A DNA stretch of 64,000 bases from Glycocaulis alkaliphilus (GCF_004000605.1 NZ_CP018911.1:2461001-2525000); one strand, 5' to 3'. Shown: positions 45,777-55,854, counted from the first letter of the stretch. Numbers and translations: made by a program. The notes: generated from the letters alone by a model not told the origin.

Positions 45777-45858
45777 ACGCCCCTTCCCGTCCGGGCAGAG
45801 TCGCGCTTATCTCTCCTGACCAGAGGGCGCCAGACGCCCCGGACGGGAGGAGACGACC

Positions 45859-46278
45859 ATGTATCAATCCATGATGGTGCCGCTGCTGGTGCTGGTATGC
45901 TGGACGCTGGTGATGTGGGTGTGGATGTATGCCACGCGCATTCCGGCCATGCAGAAGGCCAAGATCAACCCGGCACGCATGAAGGAAAAGTCCGAGATGG
46001 ACGTGCTGCCGCGCGGCGTGCGTCAGATTGCGGACAATCATAACCATCTGCATGAACAGCCGGTGATTTTCTACGCGCTCGTCACCTACAGCCATCTCGT
46101 TGGCGTGGGTGATGCCATCAATATCGGCTTTGCCTGGACCTATGTGATCCTGCGCATCATCCACTCGCTGGTGCAGAGCACGATCAACTTCATTCCCTTA
46201 CGCTTTGGCATCTACACGCTGGCGACGCTCTGCCTGTTTGTCATCGCTATCCGCAATCTGATAGCCTTGTCGGTATGA
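45859..46278 (+). CDS. MAPEG-family membrane protein
   Basis: MAPEG proteins are small four-helix membrane proteins, some with glutathione transferase or peroxidase activity. The 139-residue product has helices at the start (MVPLLVLVCWTLVMWVWMYA), an internal NHNHLHEQPVIFYALVTYSH stretch with the Glu/Pro family pattern, and two C-terminal helices (YVILRIIHSLVQSTI, FGIYTLATLCLFVIAIRNLI). A GGGAGGAG ribosome-binding site is 7 bp upstream. The stop overlaps the next gene's start (ATGA), so the two are coupled. Catalytic activity cannot be judged. Confidence 0.82.
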   Translation: MYQSMMVPLLVLVCWTLVMWVWMYATRIPAMQKAKINPARMKEKSEMDVLPRGVRQIADNHNHLHEQPVIFYALVTYSHLVGVGDAINIGFAWTYVILRIIHSLVQSTINFIPLRFGIYTLATLCLFVIAIRNLIALSV

Positions 46279-46625
46279 GCCTTACTGTATACGGACTGAA
46301 AAATTGCGAGACCTGCCGCAAGGCAATGACCGCATTGAGCGAAGGCGGGAGAAATCCCGCCTTCGTTGACATCCGCGCCGAGCCTTCCGTGGCCGGACTG
46401 ATCCCCGGCTGGATCAGGGCTGTGGGTGAAGCAAAAATCGTCAACCGCGCCTCGATGACCTGGCGCAAGCTTTCTGACGAAGACAAGGCAAGGGCTGACG
46501 ATGCGGGCAAACTCGCTGGCCTGCTCGATGAACACCGCACGCTTATAAAGCGCCCTGTGATCGTTACGGGAAGCACGGTCCATGTCGGCTGGACGAAGGC
46601 TGTGCAGGCTGAATTGGGGGTCTGA
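46275..46625 (+). CDS. ArsC/Spx-family thioredoxin-fold protein
   Basis: The 116-residue protein belongs to the arsenate reductase C/Spx family, with SLTVYGLKNCETCRKAMTAL giving an N-terminal CxxC. A conserved helix (ASMTWRKLSDEDKARADDAG) and the C-terminal IKRPVIVTGSTVHVGWT motif follow; the RP-V loop is the family's cis-proline region. Members include YffB-like proteins of unknown role, so true arsenate reduction is not implied. It overlaps the MAPEG gene by 4 bp. Confidence 0.82.
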   Translation: MSLTVYGLKNCETCRKAMTALSEGGRNPAFVDIRAEPSVAGLIPGWIRAVGEAKIVNRASMTWRKLSDEDKARADDAGKLAGLLDEHRTLIKRPVIVTGSTVHVGWTKAVQAELGV

Positions 46626-46659
46626 TCTCCGGGTTCCGCCGAGCTGCCCTGCTGTCCCA

Positions 46660-46994
46660 CTTTCGTCATTCCAGAAGCGGCGTCAGCCGCTATCTGGAAC
46701 CCAGAGTTTCTATCGAAAAGCTGGGTTCCGGGTCTGCGCTTCGCTCCGCCCGGAATGACGAAGGGGAAATGCGCGGGGGAGCCATACTCGCCACAAGCTA
46801 TCAGCCTGTCATCCTCCGGTCGCGAAGCGATCCGGGGGACCCATGCCTCTTTAGTTCCGCAACGCATCCGCGTTGCGATGTTCCGCGAATACCCGCCTGC
46901 GCGGGCACAGGCAGTCGCGGGCGCGCGTTCGCGCTTTTGGGCCGCTTGGCAACTCTCAGGCATGGGTGGCCCGGATAAACCGGGCCATGACAGG
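46660..46994. repeat. Composite of three intergenic repeat families
   Basis: First is a TCGTCATTCCAGAAGCGGCG ... CCCGGAATGACGAAGG palindrome (46660-46762). Then comes an inverted copy of the right half of cassette A (46851-46938), with CGCAACGC-ATCC-GCGTTGCG at 46858-46877. Last is a 42-bp segment (46953-46994) whose exact reverse complement occurs at 52056-52097. The rest of 46626-47098 holds a CCCCGTTTTCACGGGG hairpin (near 47034-47050) also present in the element at 59320. No gene is evident. Confidence 0.8.
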
Positions 46995-47098
46995 GATGTG
47001 ACTTTCCGTTGAATGTGCCTTGGCTCTCCGGTTCCCCGTTTTCACGGGGACAGGCGGGGCCGGAGACCCCGGTGAGATGGGCCAGCCGGGAAGAAACC

Positions 47099-48238
47099 CT
47101 ACTCCGCCGCAGCTGGCCTCTCGCGCATCGCGCGCATTTTGGCGGCTTTGTCTTCCACCGCAGCGACGATGCGTTCGATCATCGTCTCGTTGGAGACTTT
47201 TTCGGTCTGCTGACCGGCAAAATAGAGCATGCCCGCGCCCTTGCCGCCGCCGGTGAACCCCAGATCGGTATAGGCTGCCTCGCCGGGGCCGTTGACCACG
47301 CAGCCAATGATGGAGAGCGAGATCGGCTCGGAGATGTGCGCCAGCCGCGCTTCCAGCGCTTCGACGGTGCGGATCACGTCAAAGCCCTGACGCGCGCAGG
47401 ACGGGCAGGCGATGATGTTCACCCCGCGCGTGCGCAGGCCCAGCGCTTTCAGCATGTCAAAGCCTGCGCGGATTTCCTCCACAGGCTCGGCCGAGAGCGA
47501 GACGCGGATCGTGTCGCCAATCCCGGCCCAGAGTAGCGAGCCCATGCCGATGGCGGACTTGATCGTGCCCGAGCGAAGCCCCCCGGCCTCTGTCACGCCC
47601 AGATGCAGCGGCGCATCGGTCGCTTCAGCCAGCATCTGATAGGCGGCGACGGTGAGGAAGAGATCAGACGCCTTCACCGAAATCTTGTATTCGTGAAAGC
47701 CCAGATCATCGAGAATGCGGGCGTGACCCAGCGCGCTTTCCACCATCGCGTCGGGGCAGGGCTCACCATATTTTTCAAGCAGTTCGCGCTCCAGCGATCC
47801 GGCATTGACCCCGATGCGGATGGAGCAGCCATTGTCGCGCGCCGCCGAGACGACCTCCTTCACGCGCGCCATGGAGCCGATATTGCCCGGATTGATGCGC
47901 AGGCACGCCGCGCCGGCCTCTGCCGCCTCGATGCCGCGCTTGTAGTGGAAATGAATGTCGGCGACGAGCGGCACTTTTGCCTCGCGCGCAATCGTGCGGA
48001 AGGCCGCCGTTGAGTCTTCATCCGGGCAGGAGACGCGCACAATGTCTGCGCCCGCCTCTTCAAGCCCGCGTATCTGGTTGATCGTCGCGCGCGCGTCGGA
48101 TGTGGGCGTGTTGGTCATGGACTGCACGGAGATGGGCGCATCCCCGCCCACCTCGACAGACCCGACACGGATTTTGCGCGAGACGCGCCGGTCAATCGCC
48201 CGCCAGGGCCTGACCTTGGTGTGATCCTCGACCGCCAT
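47099..48238 (-). CDS. ispG: 4-hydroxy-3-methylbut-2-enyl diphosphate synthase (IspG/GcpE)
   Basis: IspG converts methylerythritol cyclodiphosphate to HMBPP in the MEP pathway of isoprenoid synthesis using a [4Fe-4S] cluster. The 379-residue protein shows the TIM-barrel start ([20 protein letters not shown]) and [20 protein letters not shown]. The cluster cysteines lie in [14 protein letters not shown] and [20 protein letters not shown]. The family length is normal. It is transcribed toward the repeat region and is 81 bp downstream of the DUF4167 gene. Confidence 0.96.
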   Translation of the reverse strand: MAVEDHTKVRPWRAIDRRVSRKIRVGSVEVGGDAPISVQSMTNTPTSDARATINQIRGLEEAGADIVRVSCPDEDSTAAFRTIAREAKVPLVADIHFHYKRGIEAAEAGAACLRINPGNIGSMARVKEVVSAARDNGCSIRIGVNAGSLERELLEKYGEPCPDAMVESALGHARILDDLGFHEYKISVKASDLFLTVAAYQMLAEATDAPLHLGVTEAGGLRSGTIKSAIGMGSLLWAGIGDTIRVSLSAEPVEEIRAGFDMLKALGLRTRGVNIIACPSCARQGFDVIRTVEALEARLAHISEPISLSIIGCVVNGPGEAAYTDLGFTGGGKGAGMLYFAGQQTEKVSNETMIERIVAAVEDKAAKMRAMRERPAAAE

Positions 48239-48319
48239 GAACCTGCTCCTTCGCGCCTCGCCCCTACATATAGGAGCGATGTGACGAGGTGAAGGCGGAG
48301 CAGGCGTCGGGCATCCAGA

Positions 48320-49009
48320 TCAGGCAGCCGCCTCGCCATCACCGTCAGAGGCCGATTTCAGCGCCGCTTCGGCTTCGGCATCGGCGCGTGAACGGCGCGG
48401 ACGCCGTGTGCGGGCCGGGCGCGGAGCCTCGTCGCCGGGCTGGTCGTCACCGCCGGACGTCACGGGCGTCTGCTCGGCCGTGCCCGGATCAACCATGCGC
48501 AGCGGATCGCTCTGGCCATCGCCATTGTCTGCGCCCTTGCGGCTGTCACCGTCAGAGGCGCCCTGCTGACCGGCATTCTCGTTGCGGCGGCTGGGGCGGC
48601 GGCCACGCGGCTGGCGTTCGCCGCCTTGTCCATTGCCCTGCTGGCGCTGATTGTTCTGGCCGTCCTGACGGTCGCCATTATCGCTATCGCCGCCATTACT
48701 GCGCGACTGATGCGTGTTGCGGCTGTCGCCATCATCACCGTCATCATCATTGTCATCATTGTTATTGTCGCGCTCTTCGCGGCGCGGCTGGATGACCTGC
48801 AGAATGCGCAGATAGTGCTCGGCGTGCTGGTAATAGTTTTCCGCCATGATCCGGTCGCCGGAGGAGGAAGCATCGCGCGCGAGCTGAAGATATTTTTCGT
48901 AGATATGGGCAGCATTGCCCCGGATTTTCACGTCCGGCCCATTGCTTTCAAAATTGCGATTGCCCTGATTATGATTGGGCTTACGCCCGCGGCCGCGTTG
49001 ACGCTTCAT
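48320..49009 (-). CDS. DUF4167 protein with low-complexity acidic tail
   Basis: From the ATG at 49009 the product is about 229 residues. It has a basic N-terminus (MKRQRGRGRKPNHNQGNRNF), the conserved DUF4167 core (GPDVKIRGNAAHIYEKYLQL, ARDASSSGDRIMAENYYQHA, EHYLRILQ), and a long disordered Asn/Asp/Gln/Arg-rich tail. The tail includes a run of Asn and Asp encoded by tandem ATG/ATT-type triplets (48740-48775). The basic N-terminus suggests RNA or ribosome contact, which is inference; no function is established to my knowledge. It sits after prmC, as in many alphaproteobacteria. The 267-bp gap 49010-49276 probably holds its promoter. Confidence 0.85.
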   Translation of the reverse strand: MKRQRGRGRKPNHNQGNRNFESNGPDVKIRGNAAHIYEKYLQLARDASSSGDRIMAENYYQHAEHYLRILQVIQPRREERDNNNDDNDDDGDDGDSRNTHQSRSNGGDSDNGDRQDGQNNQRQQGNGQGGERQPRGRRPSRRNENAGQQGASDGDSRKGADNGDGQSDPLRMVDPGTAEQTPVTSGGDDQPGDEAPRPARTRRPRRSRADAEAEAALKSASDGDGEAAA

Positions 49010-49276
49010 GTCGTGCTGGGTCCTCATCTGGTGACCGTCATCTTGCCGGAATACCTGTCTGTTATGGCTTTATCCTGCGGGCCCGTGCCGGGGGTCGCGT
49101 TGCGCCAAGTCATGACGCACCTTGTTGGTGGTGCCACATGTCTCTGCAAGATGAGAGCCGGTATTACAGCGTTAGGCGCATGCCACTTTTCAGTTGTAAC
49201 AGCCCCGTCCCGGCGCGCCACAATCGCTGTATCAACGCCAACCTAGACTCATCTGCACGTCATTTCCAAATCTTTT

Positions 49277-50119
49277 TCAGTTATGCACAGCCAGTACCCG
49301 GTCATGTCCGGCCAGGTCGGCAAGTATACGGGCGCTTCTGAAACCCGCTGCACGCGCCAGTTCCAGCACCGGCGCGCCCTGGTCATGGCCGATCTCGAAC
49401 AAGGCGTGGCCACCAGGATTGAGCAGGCGGCGCGCCTCATGGAGAAGATGCGGATAGGGCGCCAGCCCGCCCTGCCCGCCATCCAGCGCCAGAAGCGGTT
49501 CAAAATCACGCACTTCCGGCTCCAGCGTGGCGATCACCTCCGGCGCAATATAGGGCGGGTTGGAGACCAGAAGATCAAACCGGCCCTCCACGCCATCGGC
49601 CCAGCCCGTCTCAAGAAAGCGGATCCGCCCCGAGAGCTGATTGCGTGCGGCATTGGCCTTTGCGATCTCCAGCGCGGCAGGCGAAATATCCGTCGCGATG
49701 GCGTGAGCGTTCGGCAGTTCAGACAGAAGCGCCAGCGCAATGGCGCCGGTGCCGGTGGCGACATCAAGGATTTTCAGCGGCGCACTGCGGTCCGTGATTC
49801 GTGCCAGCGCGGCGCGCACCAGCGTTTCGGTATCGCTGCGCGGGGTGAGGACATCGCGGGTAACGATGAGGTCCAGCGTCCAGAACCCCACCGAGCCGAT
49901 GATCTGGGAGAGCGGCTCGCGCGCCTCCCGCCGGACGATCAGCGCCTCGAAGCGGGCGGCTTCCCCCTCGCTTAAAGGCGCCGCTACGCCCCGCGCGATC
50001 ATACCGGCCGCATCCAGCCCCAGCGCATGGCGCAGGAGCGCGCGCGCATCCTCGCGCGCATCCTCGATGCCGGCGGCAGCAAGGCGGGCGCTAGCGGCTT
50101 TGAGGAGGGTGGGGATCAT
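49277..50119 (-). CDS. prmC: Release factor glutamine methyltransferase (PrmC)
   Basis: PrmC methylates the glutamine of the GGQ motif of peptide release factors. The 280-residue protein has the N-terminal helical domain (REPLSQIIGSVGFWTLDLIV). The methyltransferase core has motif I ILDVATGTGAIALALLSELP, IATDISPAALEIAKANA and the substrate-binding NPPY in DLLVSNPPYIAPEV. Downstream of prfA, its substrate, on the same strand, although a 108-bp palindromic repeat sits between them. Confidence 0.95.
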   Translation of the reverse strand: MIPTLLKAASARLAAAGIEDAREDARALLRHALGLDAAGMIARGVAAPLSEGEAARFEALIVRREAREPLSQIIGSVGFWTLDLIVTRDVLTPRSDTETLVRAALARITDRSAPLKILDVATGTGAIALALLSELPNAHAIATDISPAALEIAKANAARNQLSGRIRFLETGWADGVEGRFDLLVSNPPYIAPEVIATLEPEVRDFEPLLALDGGQGGLAPYPHLLHEARRLLNPGGHALFEIGHDQGAPVLELARAAGFRSARILADLAGHDRVLAVHN

Positions 50120-50169
50120 GTGAGCATTTCCAGTGGTGAAACCCCGGGCGAGCCGCGTCTCCTTGTTTT

Positions 50170-50281
50170 CCTCCCCCGTTTACGGGGGAGGTGTCAGCGC
50201 AGCTGACGGAGGGGGGAAATTTTTCTTTTCAAAATCCCCCCCTCGGTCCTTCGGACCACTCCCCCCGTAAACGGGGGGAGA
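50170..50281. repeat. 112-bp imperfect palindrome between prfA and prmC (CCTCCCCC family, copy 3)
   Basis: CCTCCCCCGTTTACGGGGGA begins the unit and CCCCCCGTAAACGGGGGGAG ends it, with GTCAGCGCAGCTGAC and GGTCCTTCGGACC hairpins inside. It is closest to the copy at 14231-14338; the GGCCCTCCGGGCC hairpin there and GGTCCTTCGGACC here differ by paired changes that keep the stem. Confidence 0.82.
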
Positions 50282-50331
50282 AAACCGGTAGCCCGGACAC
50301 CCGCCTGCGCGGGAACGACGACCCGAAGGTT

Positions 50332-51405
50332 TTACCCCTCATCCATGGCGGCGAGGCGGGCGGCCTGATCCTCGGCGAGCAGCGCATCGATCACCTCGCC
50401 CAGCGCCTCGCCAGACACGATCTCGGGCAGCTTGTAGAGCGTCAGATTGATGCGGTGGTCGGTGACGCGCCCTTGCGGATAGTTATAGGTGCGGATGCGT
50501 TCTGAGCGGTCGCCGGAGCCGACCTGGCCCTTGCGCTCTGCCGCGCGGGCGGCGTCCTTCTCGGCGCGCTCTTTTTCATAGAGCCGCGTCTTCATCACCT
50601 GCATGGCGATGGCGCGGTTCTGGTGCTGGGATTTTTCCTGGCTGATGACGACGATGCCGGTGGGCAGGTGCGTCATGCGCACGGCCGAGTCCGTCTTGTT
50701 GACGTGCTGGCCGCCCGCGCCGGAGGCCCGCATCGTGTCGATGCGCAGATCCTCGTCGCGGATGACGATATCGACATCTTCCGGTTCGGGCAGCACGGCC
50801 ACCGTGGCGGCTGATGTGTGGATGCGCCCGCCAGCTTCAGTCGCCGGTACGCGCTGCACGCGGTGCACGCCGGATTCAAACTTCAGCTTGCCGAACACGC
50901 CCTTGCCGTTCAGCGAGGCGATGACTTCCTTGTAGCCGCCAACCTCGCTATCGCTGGCCGACAGCACTTCCACCTTCCAGCCCTGCTTGGAGGCATGGCG
51001 CTGGTACATGGAGAAGAGATCACCGGCAAACAGCGCCGCCTCGTCCCCGCCCGTGCCGGCGCGGATTTCGAGGATCACATTAGCCTCGTCATCCTTGTCT
51101 TTCGGCAGGAGAAGAAGCTGCAGCTCGCGCTCAATGGCCGGGATGCGCTCTTTCAGCTCCGCGCGCTCTTCCTGGGCAAGCTCGGCCATGTCCTTGTCGC
51201 CGCCCTCGGCGATGATGGCCTCGGCCTCGGCAAGCCCGGCGCGCGCGGCTTTCAGCTCGCGCGCCTTTTCGGTGACTTCCTTAAGCTCGGAGTGCTCGCG
51301 CGACAGCTTGACGATTTCCTCGCCATCGGCGGCCGCGCCGAGGCGCGCCTCGATCTGGTCGAAGCGGTCGAGAATCTGTTCAAGTTTCTGGTCGGGCAAA
51401 CGCAT
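50332..51405 (-). CDS. prfA: Peptide chain release factor 1 (PrfA)
   Basis: RF1 ends translation at UAA and UAG codons. The 357-residue protein has the coiled N-terminal domain ([20 protein letters not shown]). The peptidyl-hydrolysis motif GGQ is in [20 protein letters not shown], and the basic C-terminus is [20 protein letters not shown]. Length is standard. PrmC, which methylates it, is encoded next on the same strand. Confidence 0.96.
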   Translation of the reverse strand: MRLPDQKLEQILDRFDQIEARLGAAADGEEIVKLSREHSELKEVTEKARELKAARAGLAEAEAIIAEGGDKDMAELAQEERAELKERIPAIERELQLLLLPKDKDDEANVILEIRAGTGGDEAALFAGDLFSMYQRHASKQGWKVEVLSASDSEVGGYKEVIASLNGKGVFGKLKFESGVHRVQRVPATEAGGRIHTSAATVAVLPEPEDVDIVIRDEDLRIDTMRASGAGGQHVNKTDSAVRMTHLPTGIVVISQEKSQHQNRAIAMQVMKTRLYEKERAEKDAARAAERKGQVGSGDRSERIRTYNYPQGRVTDHRINLTLYKLPEIVSGEALGEVIDALLAEDQAARLAAMDEG

Positions 51406-51422
51406 GGGACTGGCGATACACC

Positions 51423-52004
51423 CTACATGCGCGCGCGTTCAAGCGACGGTATCATGCCGGGATGGTCATAATCGCCCATGCGGGCGAGCAGATCGGCAAT
51501 ATCACCGCCTGAAAACAGCATGTCGCGATGGCGCGCTTGTACAAAGCCGTCACCCTGCATCCGGTCGAGAAAAGCCAGCAGACCGTCATAATAGCCGTTC
51601 ACATTGATGAGCCCGACCGGCTTTGTGTGACGGCCGAGCGCGCTCCAGGTCCAGATCTCGAACAACTCTTCCATCGTGCCAATGCCGCCGGGCAGCGCGA
51701 TGAAGGCATCGGATTCCTCTGCCATCACGTGCTTGCGCTCATGCATGGAGGTGACAACGCGCATATCAGAGACGCGCGGATGGGCGATCTCGCGGTGATG
51801 GAGAAAGTCCGGGATCACGCCGGTGACAGCCCCGCCCGCATCCACGGCTGCATCGGCCAGCACACCCATCAGGCCCACCTGCCCGCCGCCATAGACGAGC
51901 CGGTAGCCTTCACTTGCCAGATGAAAACCCACAGCCCTTGCCATCGCGGCATAGGCCGGATCACCGCCGGGGCTCGCCCCGCAATATACACAGATCGATT
52001 TCAT
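51423..52004 (-). CDS. LOG-family protein (TIGR00730; cytokinin riboside phosphoribohydrolase-like)
   Basis: LOG proteins cleave nucleoside 5'-monophosphates to free base and ribose 5-phosphate. The 193-residue product (ATG at 52004) begins [20 protein letters not shown], has the nucleotide-binding [20 protein letters not shown], and the catalytic [20 protein letters not shown] (PGGxGTxxE motif). It lies 17 bp upstream of prfA on the same strand, which is unusual company and suggests only transcriptional linkage. The bacterial role is often purine monophosphate turnover. Confidence 0.9.
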   Translation of the reverse strand: MKSICVYCGASPGGDPAYAAMARAVGFHLASEGYRLVYGGGQVGLMGVLADAAVDAGGAVTGVIPDFLHHREIAHPRVSDMRVVTSMHERKHVMAEESDAFIALPGGIGTMEELFEIWTWSALGRHTKPVGLINVNGYYDGLLAFLDRMQGDGFVQARHRDMLFSGGDIADLLARMGDYDHPGMIPSLERARM

Positions 52005-52055
52005 GGAGGGTGTGTAGCCCCCTGGCCAGATTCGGCCAAGGGGGATTGGCCTGAG

Positions 52056-52219
52056 CCTGTCATGGCCCGGTTTATCCGGGCCACCCATGCCTGAGAGTTT
52101 GCTTTTCCCTCGTGCTTCGAGCGCCACAGCGTTCCGAAAGGATGAGGGGCTGAAGGTGGTTTTGTCCCTCATCCTGAGGGCGAGCGAAGCGAGCGTCTCG
52201 AAGGATCGAGGGACAAAAT
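52056..52219. repeat. Repeat pair after sdhB, including a 42-bp inverted twin and a terminator-like palindrome
   Basis: Bases 52056-52097 are the exact reverse complement of 46953-46994. Next come CCTCATCCTGAGGGCGAGCG-type units. TTTTGTCCCTC (52160-52170) pairs with GAGGGACAAAA (52208-52218) directly after the sdhB stop, so this palindrome could end the sdhCDAB transcript. The type is shared with 37689-37803. Confidence 0.75.
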
Positions 52220-52220
52220 A

Positions 52221-53000
52221 CTAGCCCTGCCGTTCGACCAGCAATTCCTTGATATGGCCGATGGCTTTGGCGGGGTTCAGGCCCTTCGGGCACACATTGG
52301 TGCAGTTCATGATGGTGTGGCAGCGATAGAGCTTGAACGGGTCTTCAAGATCATCGAGCCGTTCACCCGTCGCTTCATCGCGGCTGTCGGCGATCCAGCG
52401 ATAGGCCTGCAGGAGCGCGGCGGGCCCCAGATACTTGTCGGAATTCCACCAGTAGGACGGGCAGGCCGTCGAGCACGAGGCGCAAAGGATGCACTCGTAA
52501 AGCCCGTCCAGCTTTTCCCGGTCTTCAATCGACTGGCGCCATTCGCCCTGCGGGGTCGGCGTCACGGTCTGCAGATAGGGTTTGATGCTGGTCAGCTGGG
52601 CGTAGAAATTGGTCAGGTCCGGCACCAGATCCTTGATGACCGGCTGGTGCGGCAAGGGCGAAATGGTGACGCTGCCCTTATAGTCATCGATGGCGGCGGT
52701 GCAGGCGATGGTGTTACGCCCGCCAATATTCATCGAGCACGATCCGCAAATCCCCTCGCGGCAGGAGCGGCGGAAGGCGAGCGTGGAATCGATCTCGTTC
52801 TTGATGAAGAACAGCGCGTCCAGCACCATCGGGCCACACTTGTCCATGTCCACCTGATAGGTGTCCCAGCGCGGGTTCTCGCCCGTATCGGGGTCATAGC
52901 GGTAGACCTTGAAGGCGCGGGTATTGGTCGCGCCCTCCGGCTTCGGCCAGGCCTTGCCTTTTTTGACTTGCGAGTTTTTCGGCAGCGTCAGCTGGACCAT
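52221..53000 (-). CDS. sdhB: Succinate dehydrogenase iron-sulfur subunit (SdhB)
   Basis: SdhB carries electrons from the flavin of SdhA to quinone through three iron-sulfur clusters. The 259-residue protein has the [2Fe-2S] cysteines in [15 protein letters not shown]. Those for the [4Fe-4S] and [3Fe-4S] clusters are in [16 protein letters not shown] and [20 protein letters not shown]. It is the last gene of sdhC-sdhD-sdhA-sdhB, 18 bp after sdhA. Confidence 0.97.
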   Translation of the reverse strand: MVQLTLPKNSQVKKGKAWPKPEGATNTRAFKVYRYDPDTGENPRWDTYQVDMDKCGPMVLDALFFIKNEIDSTLAFRRSCREGICGSCSMNIGGRNTIACTAAIDDYKGSVTISPLPHQPVIKDLVPDLTNFYAQLTSIKPYLQTVTPTPQGEWRQSIEDREKLDGLYECILCASCSTACPSYWWNSDKYLGPAALLQAYRWIADSRDEATGERLDDLEDPFKLYRCHTIMNCTNVCPKGLNPAKAIGHIKELLVERQG

Positions 53001-53018
53001 GTCAGTCGTGTCCTGTGT

Positions 53019-54809
53019 CTAGTAGACCCGGGCCTTGGGCTCGATATAGGCGATGTCGTTGGAGAGCGTGTATTCATGCACCGGACGGTCGCCCAGCGTG
53101 ACCTTGCCGGTCTTTTCCTCATACCAGGCAAGCGTGTGCTTCATCCATTGCTTGTCATCGCGCTCGGGGAAGTCCTCGCGCGCATGCGCGCCCCGGCTCT
53201 CGGTGCGCGCCGCTGCCGAGTTCACGGTGACGGCGGCCTGGGCGATGAGATTGTCAAACTCCAGCGCTTCAACGAGATCGGTATTCCAGACCATGGAGCG
53301 GTCCTTGATCGCGATGTCGCCCGCGCCGGAGACAACCTTGGCGATGCGCTCCACGCCCTCGTCCAGCACGTCCTGGGTACGGAAGACGGCGCAGTTTTCC
53401 TGCATGGCCCGCTGCATGTCGAGGCGCAGCTTGGCCGTCGGCGTGCCGCCATTGGCATTGCGGAAGCGGTCGAGACGGGCGAGCGTCGCATCGCCTGCGT
53501 CCTTGGGCAGTTCGGCTTGGGTTGCACCGCTCTGCGTCGTCTCCGCGCAGCGCAGGCCCGCCGCGCGGCCAAACACCACAAGGTCAATCAGCGAGTTGGA
53601 GCCAAGCCGGTTCGCGCCGTGGACACTGACGCACGCCGCTTCGCCGACGGCCATCAGGCCGGGCACGACATGGTCCGGATCGCCGCCCACCTTGGTCAGC
53701 ACTTCGCCATGATAATTAGTCGGGATGCCGCCCATATTATAGTGGACGGTCGGCAGGACCGGGATCGGCTCGCGCGTCACGTCCACACCGGCGAAGATTT
53801 TCGCGCTTTCGGAAATGCCCGGCAGGCGCTCGTGCAGCACTTTGGGATCAAGGTGATCGAGGTGCAGGAAGATATGGTCCTTGTTGGGACCGACCCCGCG
53901 CCCTTCACGGATCTCGATCGTCATCGAGCGTGAGACGACATCGCGGCTGGCAAGGTCTTTGGCCGAGGGCGCATAGCGCTCCATGAAGCGTTCGCCTTCA
54001 GAGTTCGTCAGATACCCGCCCTCGCCGCGCGCGCCCTCGGTGATGAGGCAGCCCGCGCCATAAATCCCGGTCGGGTGGAACTGGACAAACTCCATATCCT
54101 GCAGCGGCAGGCCCGCACGCAGCACCATGGCATTGCCATCGCCGGTGCAGGTATGGGCGCTGGTGGCGGAGAAATAAGCGCGGCCATAGCCGCCGGTCGC
54201 CAGAATGACTTTCTGCGCGCGGAAGCGGTGCAGCGTGCCGTCATCGAGCTTCCAGGCGGTGACGCCCCGGCAGGCGCCCTCCTCGTCCATGATGAGGTCG
54301 AGCGCGAAATACTCGATGAAGAACTCGGTCGAGTGGCGCAGCGACTGGCCATAGAGCGTGTGCAATATGGCGTGGCCGGTACGGTCAGCGGCCGCGCAGG
54401 TGCGCTGCACCGGGCCTTCGCCGTAATTGCGGGTCATGCCGCCAAAGGCGCGCTGGTAGATCTTGCCTTCTTCGGTGCGCGAGAAGGGCACGCCCCAGTG
54501 TTCGAGCTCATACACGGCGGCCGGGGCCTCGCGGCAGAGATATTCAATCGCGTCCTGATCGCCCAGCCAGTCCGACCCCTTGACGGTGTCATACATATGC
54601 CAGCGCCAGTCATCCTCGCCCATATTGCCAAGGCTCGCCGAGATGCCGCCCTGCGCCGCAACCGTGTGGGAGCGCGTGGGGAAGACCTTGGTGATGCAGG
54701 CCGTCTTCAGACCGGCTTGCGCGGCGCCCAGCGCTGCGCGCAGGCCCGAACCGCCCGCGCCCACCACGACAACGTCAAACGAGTGGTCGATCCATTTGTA
54801 TTCAGACAT
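53019..54809 (-). CDS. sdhA: Succinate dehydrogenase flavoprotein subunit (SdhA)
   Basis: SdhA oxidises succinate to fumarate at a covalently bound FAD. The 596-residue protein has the dinucleotide-binding [20 protein letters not shown] and the flavinylated His in [18 protein letters not shown]. It also has the family signature [40 protein letters not shown] and the C-terminal YIEPKARVY. Length is normal. It lies 12 bp after sdhD. Confidence 0.97.
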   Translation of the reverse strand: MSEYKWIDHSFDVVVVGAGGSGLRAALGAAQAGLKTACITKVFPTRSHTVAAQGGISASLGNMGEDDWRWHMYDTVKGSDWLGDQDAIEYLCREAPAAVYELEHWGVPFSRTEEGKIYQRAFGGMTRNYGEGPVQRTCAAADRTGHAILHTLYGQSLRHSTEFFIEYFALDLIMDEEGACRGVTAWKLDDGTLHRFRAQKVILATGGYGRAYFSATSAHTCTGDGNAMVLRAGLPLQDMEFVQFHPTGIYGAGCLITEGARGEGGYLTNSEGERFMERYAPSAKDLASRDVVSRSMTIEIREGRGVGPNKDHIFLHLDHLDPKVLHERLPGISESAKIFAGVDVTREPIPVLPTVHYNMGGIPTNYHGEVLTKVGGDPDHVVPGLMAVGEAACVSVHGANRLGSNSLIDLVVFGRAAGLRCAETTQSGATQAELPKDAGDATLARLDRFRNANGGTPTAKLRLDMQRAMQENCAVFRTQDVLDEGVERIAKVVSGAGDIAIKDRSMVWNTDLVEALEFDNLIAQAAVTVNSAAARTESRGAHAREDFPERDDKQWMKHTLAWYEEKTGKVTLGDRPVHEYTLSNDIAYIEPKARVY

Positions 54810-54821
54810 CGAAACCTGCTC

Positions 54822-55199
54822 CTAGCGCGCCAGCGCGAGTACGGAATAGAGAACTGCGATCCACAGGCCCGCCGCCACGAAGGTGTTGAGGATCAGCAGG
54901 ATCGCCTTGGTCGCCGGACGGTAGATATAGTCCTCGATGACGACCTGAAGACCCAGGCGCATGTGGTAGAGCGCCGCAGTCATCGCCAGCAGGGTAAGGA
55001 TCGCGCCAAGCGGCGAGCCGACCCAGGCGGCAGCCTCCACATAGCCCGCGCCCGCATTCTTGGCGAGCTTCACCAGAAAGAGCGGCATCAGCACGACAAG
55101 CGCGATGGCGCTGACACGCTGGGCGATGAAATGGCCGGTGCCGGACTTGGCCGAACCGAGGCCGCGCACACGCGCCAGAGGGGTACGAAAATCACCCAT
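54822..55199 (-). CDS. sdhD: Succinate dehydrogenase membrane anchor subunit (SdhD)
   Basis: SdhD is one of two membrane subunits that bind heme b and ubiquinone. The 125-residue protein has three helices (RVSAIALVVLMPLFLVKLAK, GAILTLLAMTAALYHMRLGL, AILLILNTFVAAGLWIAVLY). The heme/quinone-region motif LYHMRLGLQVVIEDY is intact, as is the N-terminal GSAKSGTGHFIAQRVSA with the conserved Ser/His. Its start overlaps the sdhC stop by one base. Confidence 0.94.
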   Translation of the reverse strand: MGDFRTPLARVRGLGSAKSGTGHFIAQRVSAIALVVLMPLFLVKLAKNAGAGYVEAAAWVGSPLGAILTLLAMTAALYHMRLGLQVVIEDYIYRPATKAILLILNTFVAAGLWIAVLYSVLALAR

Positions 55200-55594
55200 T
55201 ACACCAGCCCTCCCACAATCCAGATGGCAGCAGTGATGATCACCGCGCCGGCAATGATGAGGATGGAGCGCAGGTTCGAGCCCTTGGCGTCAAAGCCCAG
55301 CCCCGCATCCCAGGCGAGGTGGCGCAAGCCATTGAGCAGGTGGAAGACCACCGAGAAGGTGAAGCCGATAAAGGCGAGCGTGATGAGAATGCCAAAGGGT
55401 CCGGCATTCAGATCTTCCCAGATCGCGTAGGCGTCCGGCCCGGCGGCCAGAAGCACCAGCCAGAGCGATACCAGCACCGCGCCGATATAGTTCGCGACGC
55501 CGGTCGCGCGGTGCAGGATGGAGGAGGCCATGGTGGCGTGCCAGCGCCATATCTGGACGTGAGGGGAGAGGGGCTGGTCAGGTCTGGTCGCCAT
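55199..55594 (-). CDS. sdhC: Succinate dehydrogenase cytochrome b556 subunit (SdhC)
   Basis: SdhC anchors the complex and ligates heme b. The 131-residue protein has the family start RPDQPLSPHVQIWRWHATMA and the SILHRATG quinone-site motif. Three membrane helices follow, with the heme His in HLLNGLRHLAWD. It is the first gene of the sdh operon; its promoter must lie in 55595-55854, which it shares with the divergent SDR gene and where I see no clear named site. Confidence 0.94.
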   Translation of the reverse strand: MATRPDQPLSPHVQIWRWHATMASSILHRATGVANYIGAVLVSLWLVLLAAGPDAYAIWEDLNAGPFGILITLAFIGFTFSVVFHLLNGLRHLAWDAGLGFDAKGSNLRSILIIAGAVIITAAIWIVGGLV

Positions 55595-55854
55595 GGGCGT
55601 TGCTTTCCGCCTTCGAATACCGTTTCGAAAAAATCCGTAAACGGGAAAGGACGGTGCTTTCCTTGACAGCGCCTTAACCGGGTGATCCCGGTATCAGTCC
55701 TGCCAGTTCAGGCCGCCCCTTGCCTGTTTGAGCGAGACAATAATCCGGCAAGGCGCAAGGTCAATGCGGCGGGTGCTAAGGGGATGGGTAATTGACCGCG
55801 CCCGCCCCGCTTGCCACCCTTCATCCTGGCTGAATTCAAAAACAGGGGTGGCGG

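Noticed and set aside
46275-46625. Arsenic resistance operon
   Set aside because: The ArsC-fold protein is of the Spx/YffB-like type and no arsR, arsB or other ars gene is nearby.
52254-53933. Open frame of 559 codons on the plus strand opposite sdhB and sdhA
   Set aside because: Both sdh genes show full catalytic motifs on the minus strand; the mirror frame has no domain.
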